Shown: piece after piece, positions 22,757-34,207 of the stretch | Position numbering within the stretch: the first letter of the stretch is position 1 | Layout of the letters: the number at the start of each line of letters is the position of its first letter | Made by a program: the position numbers and the translations under genes | Notes under the pieces: generated by a model | Told to the model about the DNA's origin: nothing | Database searches by the model: none | Seen by the model: only the letters and a program-made list of their open reading frames with translations | Assembly: GCA_002105175.1 (NCBI GenBank) | Contig: MCGE01000053.1 | Span: forward strand, 113,847-177,846 | Direction: 5' to 3' | Length of the DNA: 64,000 nt | Origin: Absidia repens | Taxonomy: Eukaryota > Mucoromycota > Mucoromycetes > Mucorales > Cunninghamellaceae

Positions 22757-25054
22757 ATGACGATCGACGAAACAGCGGATAAACTCGGTCAAGGTAATAT
22801 CAAAAAACAACGTACATTTTTGTTAACTGGATCCTTTCTACACCAATCCCATATTAACTGATATGACGTTTTTATTTTCTTTTCTTTTTTATAAACTTAT
22901 CACCCAAAGACACCAAGCCGCGACAAAAAAAGCCATTTCAGGTGGTTCTTGTCGACATTAAAAAGGCCGCTGAAGATAATATGATCCACTGTGTTAAAAA
23001 GCCACTTGAAGAAAGCGATTTGAAATTTGTTGCTTTATCTTACCGTTGGGGCGAATTACACGAGACGCTGGTCGACACTGGCGTTGGTTACACAGCAACC
23101 ATCACATCGTTTGATTTAGATGATTTTTATCGGCTTTGCAAAATGATGACCTTCGAATCGGATACAAAGCATATCAATTATGTATGGGTGGATGCTATCT
23201 GTGTGGATCAAAGCCCGGCAAAACGAAAAGCAACCATTCATCAAATGAGCAATATCTACGATCGCGCCACATATATATTAGCAGTACCCGATCTTCATGT
23301 GACTTACCTGAAAGGCGTATCGATCAAAAATGACGACACCATTAAGGGTTCCACCGAATACCATATGGATCTTTATCACCTTCTTCACGGACATGCGTCC
23401 CAACTCGACGCCTTGGATGAAGCATTCCTCGATCGTGCCAAAGTGCCAAAAGATCCTCCTGCATTAAGACAATTGCTGCTTAAAAACACGAGTCATTTTA
23501 CATACGGTTTGATGAATTACAAGTCGTTTTCTAATCGGTATTGTTCTGTACAAGCCCTCGATCACATCTGCGAAACCACCACAAATCAAAAGCGTTGTCA
23601 ACATTGGAAAACTTGGATAAAAAGAAGCGGCAAGAATTCGAATGGAGATTTACATCAGTGTGACAAAAAAATTTGTCCTCTAGACATGTTTCATTCAATA
23701 CATATCGATTTAACATATGACGAAAGCTGTCAACTCAGTGCGTCTCAATGGAAATCCAAGATCCTTCGGAGAAGCAACAGTATTCGACGATCGATGGAAT
23801 TTTTGGTGGGACTCATCAAGGATTGGTCTACGCGTGTGTGGGTGATCAGTGAATTCAATATCGCAAAAAAGAAAAACAACCTCAAATATTGGTTTACTCA
23901 ATTGGCTCCTAGCATCTATGCACCTAAGACGTATAATGATATGGAGGGCAGCGAAAAATTCGCCTTCTTCAAATTTGATTTTAACGATCCTTCTGACATA
24001 GCTATGAATGTTAGTTATTACAATGATGAATTTACAACACAAGAGACGAGAACACAATCGTCCAACCCAGTGTACATTCAATTTCATCATACTTTACACA
24101 ATCAACTCAGTCGACAAACGTTTCTACAGAACATTCTGATTTCCAAAGCCAGTAAAAATGGTAAGTTGAAACAAACAACGAACCTTACCGTGGTATTTTA
24201 ATTTTAGAAAAAAAAGATTTTACATTCTTTTTTATTTTTTTTTTATTTTTTTTTTTTTATTTTAAAATTCATTAGAGGATCGATTTTACAGTATTTTGCC
24301 ATTCTCACCATATCGAGACAGAAAACTGGAGGTTTCGCATTGGAAAATCAACACTATGCTATCCGTGAAATTGAAACTCTACGAAATCATGCACACAAAA
24401 GATAAATTAGCACTGCTATTTTTGTCTGGTCATCCGAGCGCGATGTATAGCGGTGTTTTACCAACCTTTGCAACATCGACTTTAACATCGACATCCCCCA
24501 GTGCGCATCGAATCAATAGTCCCTACGTAGCTTTTTCGAATTTTGACGTAAAGGATCCATCTACCATTATGCTCTATCATCATCACAAACAAACCAACAA
24601 CAATAATAGCAACAATGATGGTGATGACAATGACGATGATGATGATGACGAAGAGGACGGAGGTGACTTGCCCCAACACTATTTACGTTTGAAACCGAAA
24701 GAATATATTGTGGTAGATTACAACCACTTTGAGTTCACCAAACCTTATAGCGTCATGGGCAACAAGTGGACAATTTTTAAACGTCTCGGCCTCCATGCTG
24801 ATAATGAGGATGACGCTTCTAAGTGTAATTTTGACATTGTTTTAATCCCACTTACTGAACCGCATGATGTACGATCACCTTTTGAGGTTCTCATTTTGAT
24901 CGGATGTTTTGTTAAAAACAAATGGATTCTGTCACCTACATTCACTCTAAGTGTCGAAAAGGGATATTATGTGATATGCCATGGCGACGACGACGACTAC
25001 ATCGACAACGACAGCGATGCTAAGCCTCGTGTTACTTTTTTTGATATCTACTAA
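22757..25054 (+). CDS. HET-domain protein, copy F, with altered splice acceptor
   Basis: Exons are 22757-22793, about 22895 or 22910 to 24160, and 24276-25054. The intron 1 acceptor that reads TAG in all other copies reads TAA here (22892-22894). The next AG (22908-22909) lies exactly 15 nt downstream and in frame, so its use would delete five residues (D-L-S-P-K) and leave a 688-aa protein; with the ancestral site it would be 693 aa. The HET blocks FVALSYRWGE, YVWVDAICVDQ and STRVWVISEF are intact, as is the C-terminal domain with a long Asn/Asp linker. Copy-specific segments include CPLDMFHSIHIDLTYDES and VVDYNHFEFTKPYSV. AATAAA lies at 25103-25108. No frameshift or stop. Confidence 0.87.
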
Positions 25055-25276
25055 AAAACACAAGATGTGGTATCGTTTAATATTTTGTATGGGGATTGAT
25101 TTAATAAACAACTACATACATACTTGGAAAGCAACCAATTATTGTTCCATACCTTGGTTCGATGATATGTATAATTAATGTTCAATCATTTATATCTATC
25201 ATGCGTTACTGTATCATTATTGTGCCATAGCATCAACATTCGGTTTAGTCAATATAGGATAATTTAATATATTGAG

Positions 25277-25627
25277 TTTTTTTTTTGTTTTTTTTTGTAA
25301 AATGTCATTTATTACAATAAAGACCTGGGTTCACGTCGTGGTGAGAGGTGTCCAGTTAAAGGTTATGAATAATATAATATAAGAACAAGATGTAAGGAAA
25401 GGATAGTTGTGTTAGACACTGACAGGTGGAAATAGAAGATGGGGAAATTATACTAGAGGGGTCAGGTAATTTCAAGAGACAAGAGCAAATCATCCTATTG
25501 ATTTACAGAGTGCGGGAGGCAGGAGCTGTTGGGAAGTGAGAGAGGCGGAGACGGTTTTAATGATATATGAGGGAAGAAAAGGAACGTTGTCAAAAGTATG
25601 TGCCCAGTGCCCCGTCCAGATTGCATG
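25277..25627 (-). mobile_element. Poly(A)-tailed retroposon in the 3' flank of HET gene F
   Basis: Inserted into the otherwise conserved cassette 3' flank: TATATTGAG occurs at 25268-25276 and again at 25628-25636, while the uninterrupted copies have it once. The element (351 bp) begins on the plus strand with a T-rich run, so in its own orientation it ends in an A-tail preceded by AATAAATGACATTTTAC. The same sequence is inserted at 36915-37261, and a diverged copy lies at 49899-50151. No protein frame. A SINE or retrocopy of a noncoding transcript moved by target-primed reverse transcription is likely (inference). Confidence 0.75.
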
Positions 25628-25656
25628 TATATTGAGTTTAATCAGAGAGGATAAGC

Positions 25657-25828
25657 TTTTTTTTTTTTTTTTTTTTTTTTTGATGGCTGACACACGCTAT
25701 TCTACGATGAATGGCTCTACAGTATTGTGAGGTCCAAAGTTTTTTTTTTTTGAAAAAAAGAGAACTCCTGGACGATGTGAATATTCTAAATCCGGCCCAC
25801 ATGGATTCTTTATTTATTGTTTTCTCCC

Positions 25829-25881
<53 letters not shown>

Positions 25882-27032
25882 ACAACATGCATTGTCCATA
25901 CTGTATAATGAATGGCTCTGTACACCTTCTATACCCTAGAGAGCCATAATTAGTCACTTGAAAGATAATAAAATAGTCGAGTTCCCTGTTTATGTTTATC
26001 CTCTATCATTCCATAGGCCAAAAAAAAAAAAGACATACCTCCAGATCGACACACCATTTTATTTTTACAGGTAACTTTTTGAACCGTCCACCGTCGAAAT
26101 TTTCACGTTATGCATTGCCAAAGGGCAAATGATATTTTAAAATACCGCTTCAGAACTTTGGGCACCGTTAACCGTGCTAGACTATCCGTGCACCTAGCAT
26201 ACGCCATTTAGCGATGCGGCGTTTAAAACGAAATTCATGCAAAAATCCCTGGAGAAATCAGGGTCTTTCCCGCGTGTCATCTTTGGTGGGATGACGCCAT
26301 TTCATACGAGAACCGGTTTCTTAATACAAACAATATCTACCATGCACACAGAATGATTAATATTCTGTTTTTGTGTTGGAGACTTTGACATTTCCAAAAG
26401 AAAAAAAAAATAGAATAGTCCCTGAAGTGTGGGATTTTTCCCTGCGAACGTTTTTATGATATTTAATATTTAGTGAAGTGTCTCTTGAGATTTCTTGATT
26501 TTACTTGCTACCTATTTTTTTTTTTTTGAATCGTATATCCATACGATGGTACCAGTACTGTATCTAGATGTTTATTGTTTTAAATAGTTTATGCAATTAT
26601 GAAATGTACTATCAAGGTGAAGGCTATCTTGTGATAGCAACTCTCTTTTCGTTTCTCTTTTTTTACTCCGACCTCTTTTTTAAAATTTAGGCTTTTATTT
26701 ATATTTGACATTTATATTTTTCTCTCTCTTTCCCCTTTTTCTCTATCTTATATTATTCTTTTTTTCATATTCGAAACCGTTGTCAAAATAACGGTAAGTA
26801 CTTTTTGTCTCCTCCCCTCTCTTCATTTTATCTTATTCTTACTTTATATCCTATTCTTATTTTGCAATAAACAGGTTTTGGTATATATTATTTTATTTGG
26901 CTATAACAGAAACCCTTTCATCTTGGATCTAGGATCTACAACCACCATTAGTTTAAGTTTATTGGATCCTCCATTGGCTTAGTTTTGTCTTAGTTTATCC
27001 ATTGTTTGTATTTCCAATTCAATAAAATATGT

Positions 27033-27077
<45 letters not shown>

Positions 27078-27476
27078 GTTCAATGAAAAAATGTCGCAGT
27101 AGTCATTTCCATGTCTTGTACATGAGATCCGTTTTTATTATGACCCATTTAAATTGAACATGTTGACCCTTTGTTTGGCTTCCATAAAAAATCATCGTCC
27201 TTGTCCTATACTTTATATTAGACCCTTTTTTACAATAATGACTTTAGATGAGTGTTGAACATTCTTTAGACCCTCCTTCAGATTGTATTCCATTCTATTA
27301 TAAGCAATTCTTTTTTTTTTGGGCAGGACGGGAAGTGTCAAAAAAAAAAAATAGAAATACAGGAACGAAGAAATTCAAAAGGGTAGAATGGGTAGGACCC
27401 AGAACGTCAATGACAGTGCATTAAGAAAACGTATCCTCGTTTTTATTGAATATTTATCATACTGTAGGAAATGAAT
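25657..27476. repeat. T-runs, inverted recombinase-element end and dispersed repeats
   Basis: T-run 25657-25681 closes cassette F. 25682-25840 matches 3634-3775 beyond gene A. A long T-run (about 25831-25879) follows. About 25880-26250 is an inverted copy of the tyrosine-recombinase end repeat seen at 5201-5595. 26260-26870 is AT-rich without features. 26900-27100 carries part of the dispersed CCCTTTCAT repeat and an A-run (about 27038-27076). No gene seen. Confidence 0.55.
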
Positions 27477-28580
27477 TTAATAGATATTAAATCCACTATC
27501 ATCACTATTGAGATGATACGTCCAGTCGCTATATTGAAAAGGTGTGCGGCAATTTAGACCGTGATCTGATATACATTTATTTTCTACAAGGATTCCCATT
27601 AAAAAAAAAATCGAGTGGTCATGACATGTTTTGAGCATGTCTCGTGATTTTTGACAAAAAAAGGCTATATAAACAACATCCACCGTAGTAGGAACGTTGT
27701 TCTCTTGAATGATAGCAAGCCGCTTCAGTAATTCGGGATTCGGCGGCATGAAATGTTGTTGAGACGACTCTTTTTCAACCACCAACCTACTAAAATATTC
27801 CTTGGGTTTGATATAAAGGTAGTACAGGGCACCATTATGATGAAATGTAGTGTTGTTCTTGTTGTTATCATTCATGGTGGCGGGCGGATGAAACGTAACA
27901 ATGGCGTCCTTGGCCCTATCAAAATTGCATGCCGTACCGTCATCATCCAGCTTTTGGTGTCGACCTTTTGTTGCTGAAGTGATTGTGGGTGTTGCAAATG
28001 CTGGTAGCATTTTGCTTATTTTCTCATTTGTTCTTTGCCCAACATAAAAAGAAGACCCAACTTTTCCCAGGCAGTGATGAACTCAAATAGTTTCAATTTG
28101 ACCGACACCATGGTAGTGATATGCCATTGACCCACTTCATTTTTGCTGACAAGTTTGTCTTTATAATCCGTTATCGCGATCCTCCATCATAAAACGAATA
28201 AAATTAGAATTATATATACAATATATATAAAAAAGGGGGGGGACTAAACTTAATTACCATTTTTGCTGGCTTTGAATTTCAGTACCATCTCCAGGAAGGT
28301 CTGGTCGTTAAGTTGACGAATCAAAGTATGGTGTAAATGGAGGTAAACAAGGTTGGACGGGAATCGTCGAATGTCCATCTCACACATTGCTTCGGTGGGG
28401 GTCGTCGTCGTTGTTATTGTCGTTGTTGTTGTCGAGTGTTGCAGAGCATGAAGGATCGATAAAGCTAAACTTGACAAAAGTGAATAATGTTTCGTCTTCG
28501 GCAGCACCGGATGAGCAGCAGACGACGTTGCTGGTCCTGTCCAACGTTGACTTTAATTGAACAACGGAATTACTCCACAT
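27477..28580 (-). pseudogene. C-terminal HET-family relic E2
   Basis: The minus strand encodes ETLFTFVKFSFIDPSCSATL and LHHTLIRQLNDQTFLEMVL, then an intron-like gap, then a C-terminal domain with an open frame of 177 codons (27477-28010: LPAFATPTITS, YYLYIKPKEYF, HSIFFLMGILVENK, ending SGFNIY). The HET domain is missing and the segment between exon 2 and LPAFAT is frame-broken (about 28010-28200). Organisation and flanks match relics E1 and E3; closest in sequence to gene D. The terminal frame is open, so expression of a short C-terminal protein cannot be excluded. Confidence 0.65.
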
Positions 28581-28822
28581 ACGAAAAATTCGGCCTTATA
28601 TTTACGAATTTTATATTTATGAAGATTTACGCCCATAATCCCCCCCACTTCCATTTTCGTTTACATCACACAACATTTATATTTCTTAAGATACGTCTCC
28701 TTATACTACATACTATATAACACATTCAGTAGCATGCCATTCTTATATATATATTATTTCAATAAAATGTACCTTTTTTATTTACAGTGCATCATTACAT
28801 AAACAGGGAACTCTACCCAAAC

Positions 28823-28859
<37 letters not shown>

Positions 28860-28983
28860 TAGTATAAAGATAGAAGTAAAATAACAAATTAATGTAAGAG
28901 TTTATTATGTGTATAAAATATAGGGGAGCGGTCCAAATAATATAAACTAAAGGACTAAACTAAATAATATAAACTAAATGGGA
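28581..28983. other. Flank of relic E2 and A-run junction
   Basis: Same flank as in relics E1 and E3 (TTTCAATAAAATGTAC, CTACCCAAACC) followed by an A-run of about 34 (28824-28857), then AT-rich sequence that leads into a Tc1-like remnant. No gene. Confidence 0.45.
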
Positions 28984-29622
28984 TTCTTCTTGAGACAATC
29001 ATCAAAGCGAGAGATAGAGTGGCGAATATATCCAGGGAGAACCTTGTGAGTAACCATGTTGCAAGCGTCGGCTATTCTTGTAGAGTGTTTCAGAGTCCAA
29101 CAATGCTTCCCTCTTGATTGTGAATTATCGTCAATGAATTGCTTCAGCTAGTGCTCGTGTTCGTCGTTGAGTGTGTTCTTTGGCCTAGGTTTCTTCTTTT
29201 CTGTAACTTCGGTTCCTTCACGTGCTTGTTCATGTTTGTATTCTTTTATCCATCGTTGTGCCGTCCTTTCATCCACGTTGTATTTTCTACCCACCTTCGC
29301 TGCTGAGACAAGTTTATCAAGATAGTATGTGATGACCAAGACATTGATTTCTTCTGAATACATTGTATACGTTTTTGCCTTCTTTTGTTGTTTCTTTTGC
29401 TGATCCTGTTGCTGTTCTTGTTGTTGTAGATCCTCGTCAAACTCCATTCCGCCAAGTTGCTCGTCCTTTCCCGTTTGGCATCCCAAGTAGGTTTTCATAT
29501 TCGTCAAAAATATCTAGTTGAATGTCATCATCAGCTTCATCATCAGACACTTCCATTGCTTCATTTCCGTTTTCATCCACGACATTGCCCTGGCCATCTT
29601 CATAGTAAAAATATAAAGTCAT
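28984..29622 (-). pseudogene. Tc1/mariner-like transposase remnant M1
   Basis: The minus strand starts at ATG 29622 with an acidic N-terminus (MTLYFYYEDGQGN), shifts frame near 29500-29440, then encodes a Gln/Lys-rich stretch and a helix-turn-helix (SAAKVGRKYNVDERTAQRWI, about 29318-29259), and near 28984-29060 the C-terminal signature (GYIRHSISRFDDCLKKNPI). The catalytic DDE centre is missing, so this is an internally deleted, inactive copy. The same C-terminus recurs at 34.1 and 43.9 kb. Confidence 0.6.
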
Positions 29623-29789
29623 TGTAAAATTTCGGTAAAAAAGAAGTAAAAAATCACGACAAGAGAATTAAAAAAAAATCCGTCATCTTTTTTTTTTTTG
29701 AATTCCTGACAACTAATTTTATTTTAGTGCGACATCGATTTCAAGTTTATTGACAAAAAAATCGAAACAAAAAGGTAAACAAAGCTATA

Positions 29790-30230
29790 CTAAATAGGGG
29801 TTTCCATTGAAAGACCAAAATAATAAGTTGATTTCCAATTGTTGTATGGTGTGGGGTAGCAGACAAGAGTGGACAATTCAAGTAATGCTGTATTTCTCAG
29901 ACTAACATAATACGAGTCAATAAGGTATCGAGTTGTTTGAGGTTTGGTATGATATCGTTTTTCGTTGTTGCGGTTGCTAGGTGATGTTGCGTAGTGGAGG
30001 TAGTGTAGGTCATATCGCCTAATGACACGGCAAGCATAGTCATCGAGAGATCCTTGGGTTTCTTGTAGAGTCAAATATTGATTTCCTAGAACACAAACAA
30101 AAAAAAAAAAAACAACCAAGTATCACTGATCAAAAAAAAAAAAAAAAGATAGTAGTGAGAATACCTTACCTTGTGTAGTTGCAAAATGGCGCTCTTTACC
30201 AGTACCGCAACTACTCACGTTGGTTGGCTA
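29790..30230 (-). pseudogene. Two-exon gene fragment, family unknown
   Basis: The minus-strand exon 30230-30170 (CGTGKERHFATTQ, donor GTAAGG) joins in frame to exon 30085-29790 (GNQYLTLQETQGSLDDY and on to FGLSMETPI stop) through an intron with acceptor TCTAG. The coding frame is open for about 120 residues. The 5' end is lost where a tandem repeat begins at 30232. I do not recognise the family. It lies next to Tc1-like terminal sequence at about 29700-29760. Confidence 0.45.
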
Positions 30231-30231
30231 A

Positions 30232-30630
30232 TGTTGCATGAGATCAGCTTAGTGGTCTACTTAGGGTTCAGAACTTTCAGAATGAGAAGGACATCCCCTT
30301 AGAGTTAAATAGTCAACAGCAACAATCAACCATTCCTCAGAGGGCTGATAATCAATTCATTACAATAGAAAGAACTCCCCAGAGTGCTGACCAATTTTAG
30401 AGCTCCCGTGTGTAAAGACCCAACCAAACTTCAGTTTGCTGTTGCATAAGATCAGCTGAGTGGTCCACTTAGGGTCCAGAACTTTCAGAATGAGAAGGAC
30501 ATCCCCTTAGAGTTAAATAGCCAACTGCGACAATCAACCATTCCTCAGAGAGCTGATAATCAATTCATTACAATAGAAAGAACTCCCCAGAGTGCTGACC
30601 AATTTCAGAGCTCCCGTGTGTGTGAAGAAT
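30232..30630. repeat. 208-bp tandem duplication
   Basis: Two units, starting at TGTTGCAT 30232 and 30440, share about 185 bp with few differences (both contain CAGAATGAGAAGGACATCCCC and end near CTCCCGTGTGTG). The repeat sits between the truncated gene at 29.8-30.2 kb and the start of the spliced gene at 30769, where it might act as a duplicated promoter or represent an element end. Confidence 0.7.
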
Positions 30631-30768
30631 AAGCGAGAGGGAGATTTTTTGGAAAAAAATGAGTTTTTTTAAAAAAACTCCGCTCTACAAAACTAACGCG
30701 TCCTTGTGTCTTGGGATTTATTTTTTCTTTGTTTTTTTTTTTTTTTCTTAACGTACATCCTTCACGAC

Positions 30769-31520
30769 ATGGCTAGCAAATACAGCAATTACTTCAATAA
30801 CACACCTTATTCCAAATGGAATCTATCTGATGCCATCGACTCATACAAGCAGAACATTGTAAACACTTACAAGGTCAATATTATCTCTGATTTAACAAAA
30901 ATCAAGTCAAACTCAAAGCATGAAAATAAAAGGGAAATTCGCGAAGGTACTCTTGGAATCCATCAACAACCGACACGACCAGTCTACAATGTAAGTCAAA
31001 ATATAGTACAAATAATAGCTTTAGATGAAAACTTCACTTACTCTTTGATTTTTATATATAGTCATCCAGTTACAGCTTCGCCCTTTATCAAAATTGATCA
31101 GATAACCAACCATGGCAATCAAGTGATTGGAAGTCAACACCAACAACAACCGCACCAACTACAACAACAACAACAACAACAACAACAACTACTACTTATA
31201 TCAAATAATATATTTGGTGCTCTCTATTTTCAAGACTACAAGTCAAGTAAACAAAAAAGTAATCTTCATTTTATATAAAAAATGAAGAAGACTTGTCATT
31301 TTATCAATTAAAGAAAAACCCAACAACAAGTTGATACTCCCGTCCCAGTCCTTGATCCAGCCAACAGTGACAGGTAAACACACACAAACGCAAACATCTT
31401 GGTTCGTCTGTAACTCGTTTTTTTATTTACTTTTTATATTCATATATATATTAGTTTACAGTCAACCAATATGATGGTAAGAAGGTTGTGTTTGATCATT
31501 GGCTGGTTACTTACATCCCA

Positions 31521-31556
<36 letters not shown>

Positions 31557-33561
31557 TCTTTTAGAAAAAATCTCGTGGCCCACCTGGATCAATCGATGAA
31601 CTCAAGTTGACGTTTGAACGCATGAAAGATGAACGAAAATGGTGTTTAAAGTCAGGACGTTATGTTGAAGATGTTTTATATGAAATTGGTCCTCAGTCAA
31701 CAAAAAGAAAGGTACATCATTATAGAAAAAAAGAGCAGCATGAAAAACCAAACTACAAACTACTCATCGTTTTATATTTTCAATAGTATTTGTCACAGTT
31801 TTACAATTGATTTATCAGACACAAACATTCAAGAAGCATTTGACGAAAGAAGAATGGAACGAAGTGAAGTCCACAAAATGTGAAGGATAGGATACAACCC
31901 AAGGATGATGTCAAAGAATTGTTGGAAGCCCTCAACAAGGTAATTGAATCATTGTCTTACCTTTGCCTCTTCTATCAATTATTGTGACCCCCCTTTTTTT
32001 TTTTTTTTTTGATAGACCTCAACAGCGGAAATCCGGCAAGTGATTGGTGAAAATCTGGCTGTAATATTTGAAGATGCCATACGCAAAATACAACTTGAAC
32101 TCAACAAAAAGGTTAACTTCATACCGTTACGGCCCATATAAACTCAACAAACCATATATATTTGGTGTACACTTTATTTAAACAACTCAAAACTACCCGT
32201 AACACAACAAACCATATTGTGGACCCAGGGTTGGATTTGGCTGACTTGTTTGGTTTGGGCGATTGAATGGCTTGGGCCACTAGCGAGTAGTCCTGCCGCA
32301 GAAACGTTTGATAGAATACAAATACGTTATGCTGCCTTATCATTGTAGGTACCCAATGTTTGATCCAGGAAATTCATTTTTACTAACGTATTTTTTGTAG
32401 GATCATGCTGTATGAAATGGCTCCTTGCCCACTGATGATTCTGCAGTTTAGAACTTTGGTATGAATACAACGTCTGGGTACCATTACTTGACAAAATTTA
32501 TGGTGACATTCCTGGTGTACAATGTGTGCGGTAGGTTTACTTTTTTATTCTCACCTGTATATTAGGTCTCATTGTTTTTCTTTTGTTTTTGGTAGTGGCG
32601 AAGTCATAAACCTTGCTACCAAACGACGAAAATTTGATTATGGTACTGGGGACAAGGCTGTAAAGAATAACTTCATTGTTAGGACGGTTGGCAACGGGCA
32701 TCTTTTAGAGTTTGTATGCGGCGAAACGGCTTGTAGTCATCATGATGGGAGGGATGGGAAACACGTATATGAATCATCGCTCAAGGTTCCCAAGTCACTC
32801 CGCGACATGTTTTTAGATCTTTGTCGTTCAGCTGATTGGGATACGAATGCTGTGAAGAAGCTTGAAGGGATCGTGGCAAGAATGGGTACTCGATCAGACA
32901 TGATCATTCAGAAAGTCAGCAATGGTGTTCCCTTGGAATACGGTGTTGGTGAAGATGGTCCTCTTTATGACGGTCATTTGGGAAGAAAGAAGGTGCATGA
33001 AGCGGAACTCAAATTGCCGAAGACCATGAAGGATATGATGACTATTCTTTGCAATGAATATGACTGGAACAAAATGATTATGAAGGATATTGAAGTGGTA
33101 GGATACTGCCATAGTGGTAAGTTTGTAAAAATATTTGAAAATTAATCAAAGGAAACTAATCTGATATTTTTTATTTATTTATTTTAGGAACAGTCTCTGA
33201 ATTTCTCGTCATGGATAACCCGGCTGGGTATATTTGCCGCGTAACAAGATCTGATTGTTTTGAAGTTCCTACTGATATCGATGGATTCAACAAGCTCCTC
33301 CTTCTTTTGGCTATCTCCACCCGATTGAAGGTAAGTAAAATAAAACTCTTTAGCACTGAAACAAACTCGTACTCACTTTTTTTTTAGCTCCGAATCTCAC
33401 GTTCAATTGATGCAATGAAAAGGAAACCTATGAATCTTGGTTCGGCAACAATGACTTCGCGGAAAAGAAAGTTCCTCCAGTCCCTTGCATATACCTTCAC
33501 CACGCCACCCCGCACTCTCAACACCTCAAAGAAACGCAATCCTTATACCTACTATCCTTAG
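30769..33561 (+). CDS. Unrecognised multi-exon gene, possibly broken near its 5' end
   Basis: A start at ATG 30769 (MASKYSNYFNNTPYSKWNLS) opens an exon to a GTAAGT donor at 30991. A second block carries a poly-Gln tract (31138-31190). Further short exon-like blocks lie between 31.3 and 32.5 kb (for example KLTFERMKDERKWCLKSGRY near 31610-31665). The last three exons are clean and join in frame: 32596-33116 (KRRKFDYGTGDKAVKNNFIV), 33188-33330 and 33388-33561 (stop TAG). The first and second blocks do not join in frame with the obvious sites. The protein resembles, from memory only, a multicopy Mucorales family of hypothetical proteins; no function can be given. The gene at 46.2-48.0 kb may belong to the same family. 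Confidence 0.5.
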
Positions 33562-33692
33562 TCTTATTATTGTATGTTCCACCTCATGTATCTATTTGTT
33601 GTTTTGACGTAGTTGTATATCTTTTTTTAGTTTAGTTTACATGATTTTTTTTATCCAATAAAAAAATAAAATCATTTGTCTTTTTTTTTTCA
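33562..33692. terminator. 3' end of the 30.8-33.6 kb gene
   Basis: AT-rich 3' flank with CCAATAAAAAAATAAAATC at about 33656-33674, a plausible poly(A) signal region, followed by a T-run and CATTAGG, where the 7-bp repeat starts. Confidence 0.4.
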
Positions 33693-33871
33693 TTAGGTAG
33701 TATGTAGTATGTAGTATGTAGTATGTAGTATGTAGTATGTAGTATGTAGTATGTAGTATGTAGTATGTAGTATGTAGTATGTAGTATGTAGTATGTAGTA
33801 TGTAGTATGTAGTATGTAGTATGTAGTATGTAGTATGTAGTATGTAGTATGTAGTATGTAGTATGTAGTAT
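33693..33871. repeat. 7-bp minisatellite (TAGTATG)n
   Basis: About 25 nearly perfect tandem copies of TAGTATG, continuing into TAGTTGGTAGGTGGTAGG variants up to about 33895. At 49047-49070 the same context (CATTAGG...GATACCCCGACAACTG) has only a short GGTAGGCGGTAG stretch, so the tract has expanded here. Not a telomeric unit. Confidence 0.9.
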
Positions 33872-33896
33872 GTAGTAGTTGGTAGGTGGTAGGTGG

Positions 33897-34054
33897 TACG
33901 ATACCCCGACAACTGATTTGGCGACAAGTCAAAACCATAAGCGCGACAAGTTGATCAAAAGGTCCCGACATTTGTTTTCTGGAAATCCGATATCTGCTTT
34001 TTTCATGTGCGACACCGATTTCAAAAAATCCGCCAAGTATCCGTGGAAACACTG
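33897..34054. repeat. Tc1-like terminal sequence
   Basis: Runs from ACGATACCCCGACAACTG to GTGGAAACACTGTA. Related ends occur at about 43735-43810 (ACAGTGTTTCCGC...GCACATG, opposite orientation), 29690-29760 and 49070-49136. The outer end GGAAACACTGTA at 34054 contains the TA typical of Tc1/mariner insertion sites and directly abuts a transposase C-terminus fragment, which suggests one Tc1-like element inserted into another. Confidence 0.5.
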
Positions 34055-34207
34055 TACTCGATCAAAAGGGAGGCTCTGATGGAATCTGATACCCTGTCCT
34101 CAAGAATCGCTGAAGCCTGCAATATGATGCTTCACAAGGATCTCCATGGATATATTGGTCACTCTATCTCCCGCTTTGACGACGGCTTGCATCGAAGACC
34201 TATTTAG
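34055..34207 (+). pseudogene. Tc1/mariner-like transposase C-terminus M2
   Basis: The plus strand encodes IKREALMESDTLSSRIAEA and GYIGHSISRFDDGLHRRPI then stop, matching the ends of M1 and M3. Only the last 50 or so codons remain; there is no catalytic core. Confidence 0.6.

Noticed and set aside
23710..24090. Long antisense reading frames inside HET exon 2 (also 42026-42463, 6596-6970, 1671-2057)
   Set aside because: They recur at the same place opposite each HET copy and carry no domain; they are shadows of the conserved coding strand.
25638..25925. Lys- or Phe-rich reading frames
   Set aside because: They arise from A- and T-runs.
33693..33871. Possible interstitial telomere repeat
   Set aside because: The TAGTATG unit does not match TTAGGG-type fungal telomere repeats and the tract lies inside transposon-derived sequence.
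33637..34052. Repetitive reading frames rich in HTTYYIL
   Set aside because: They are translations of the TAGTATG minisatellite.
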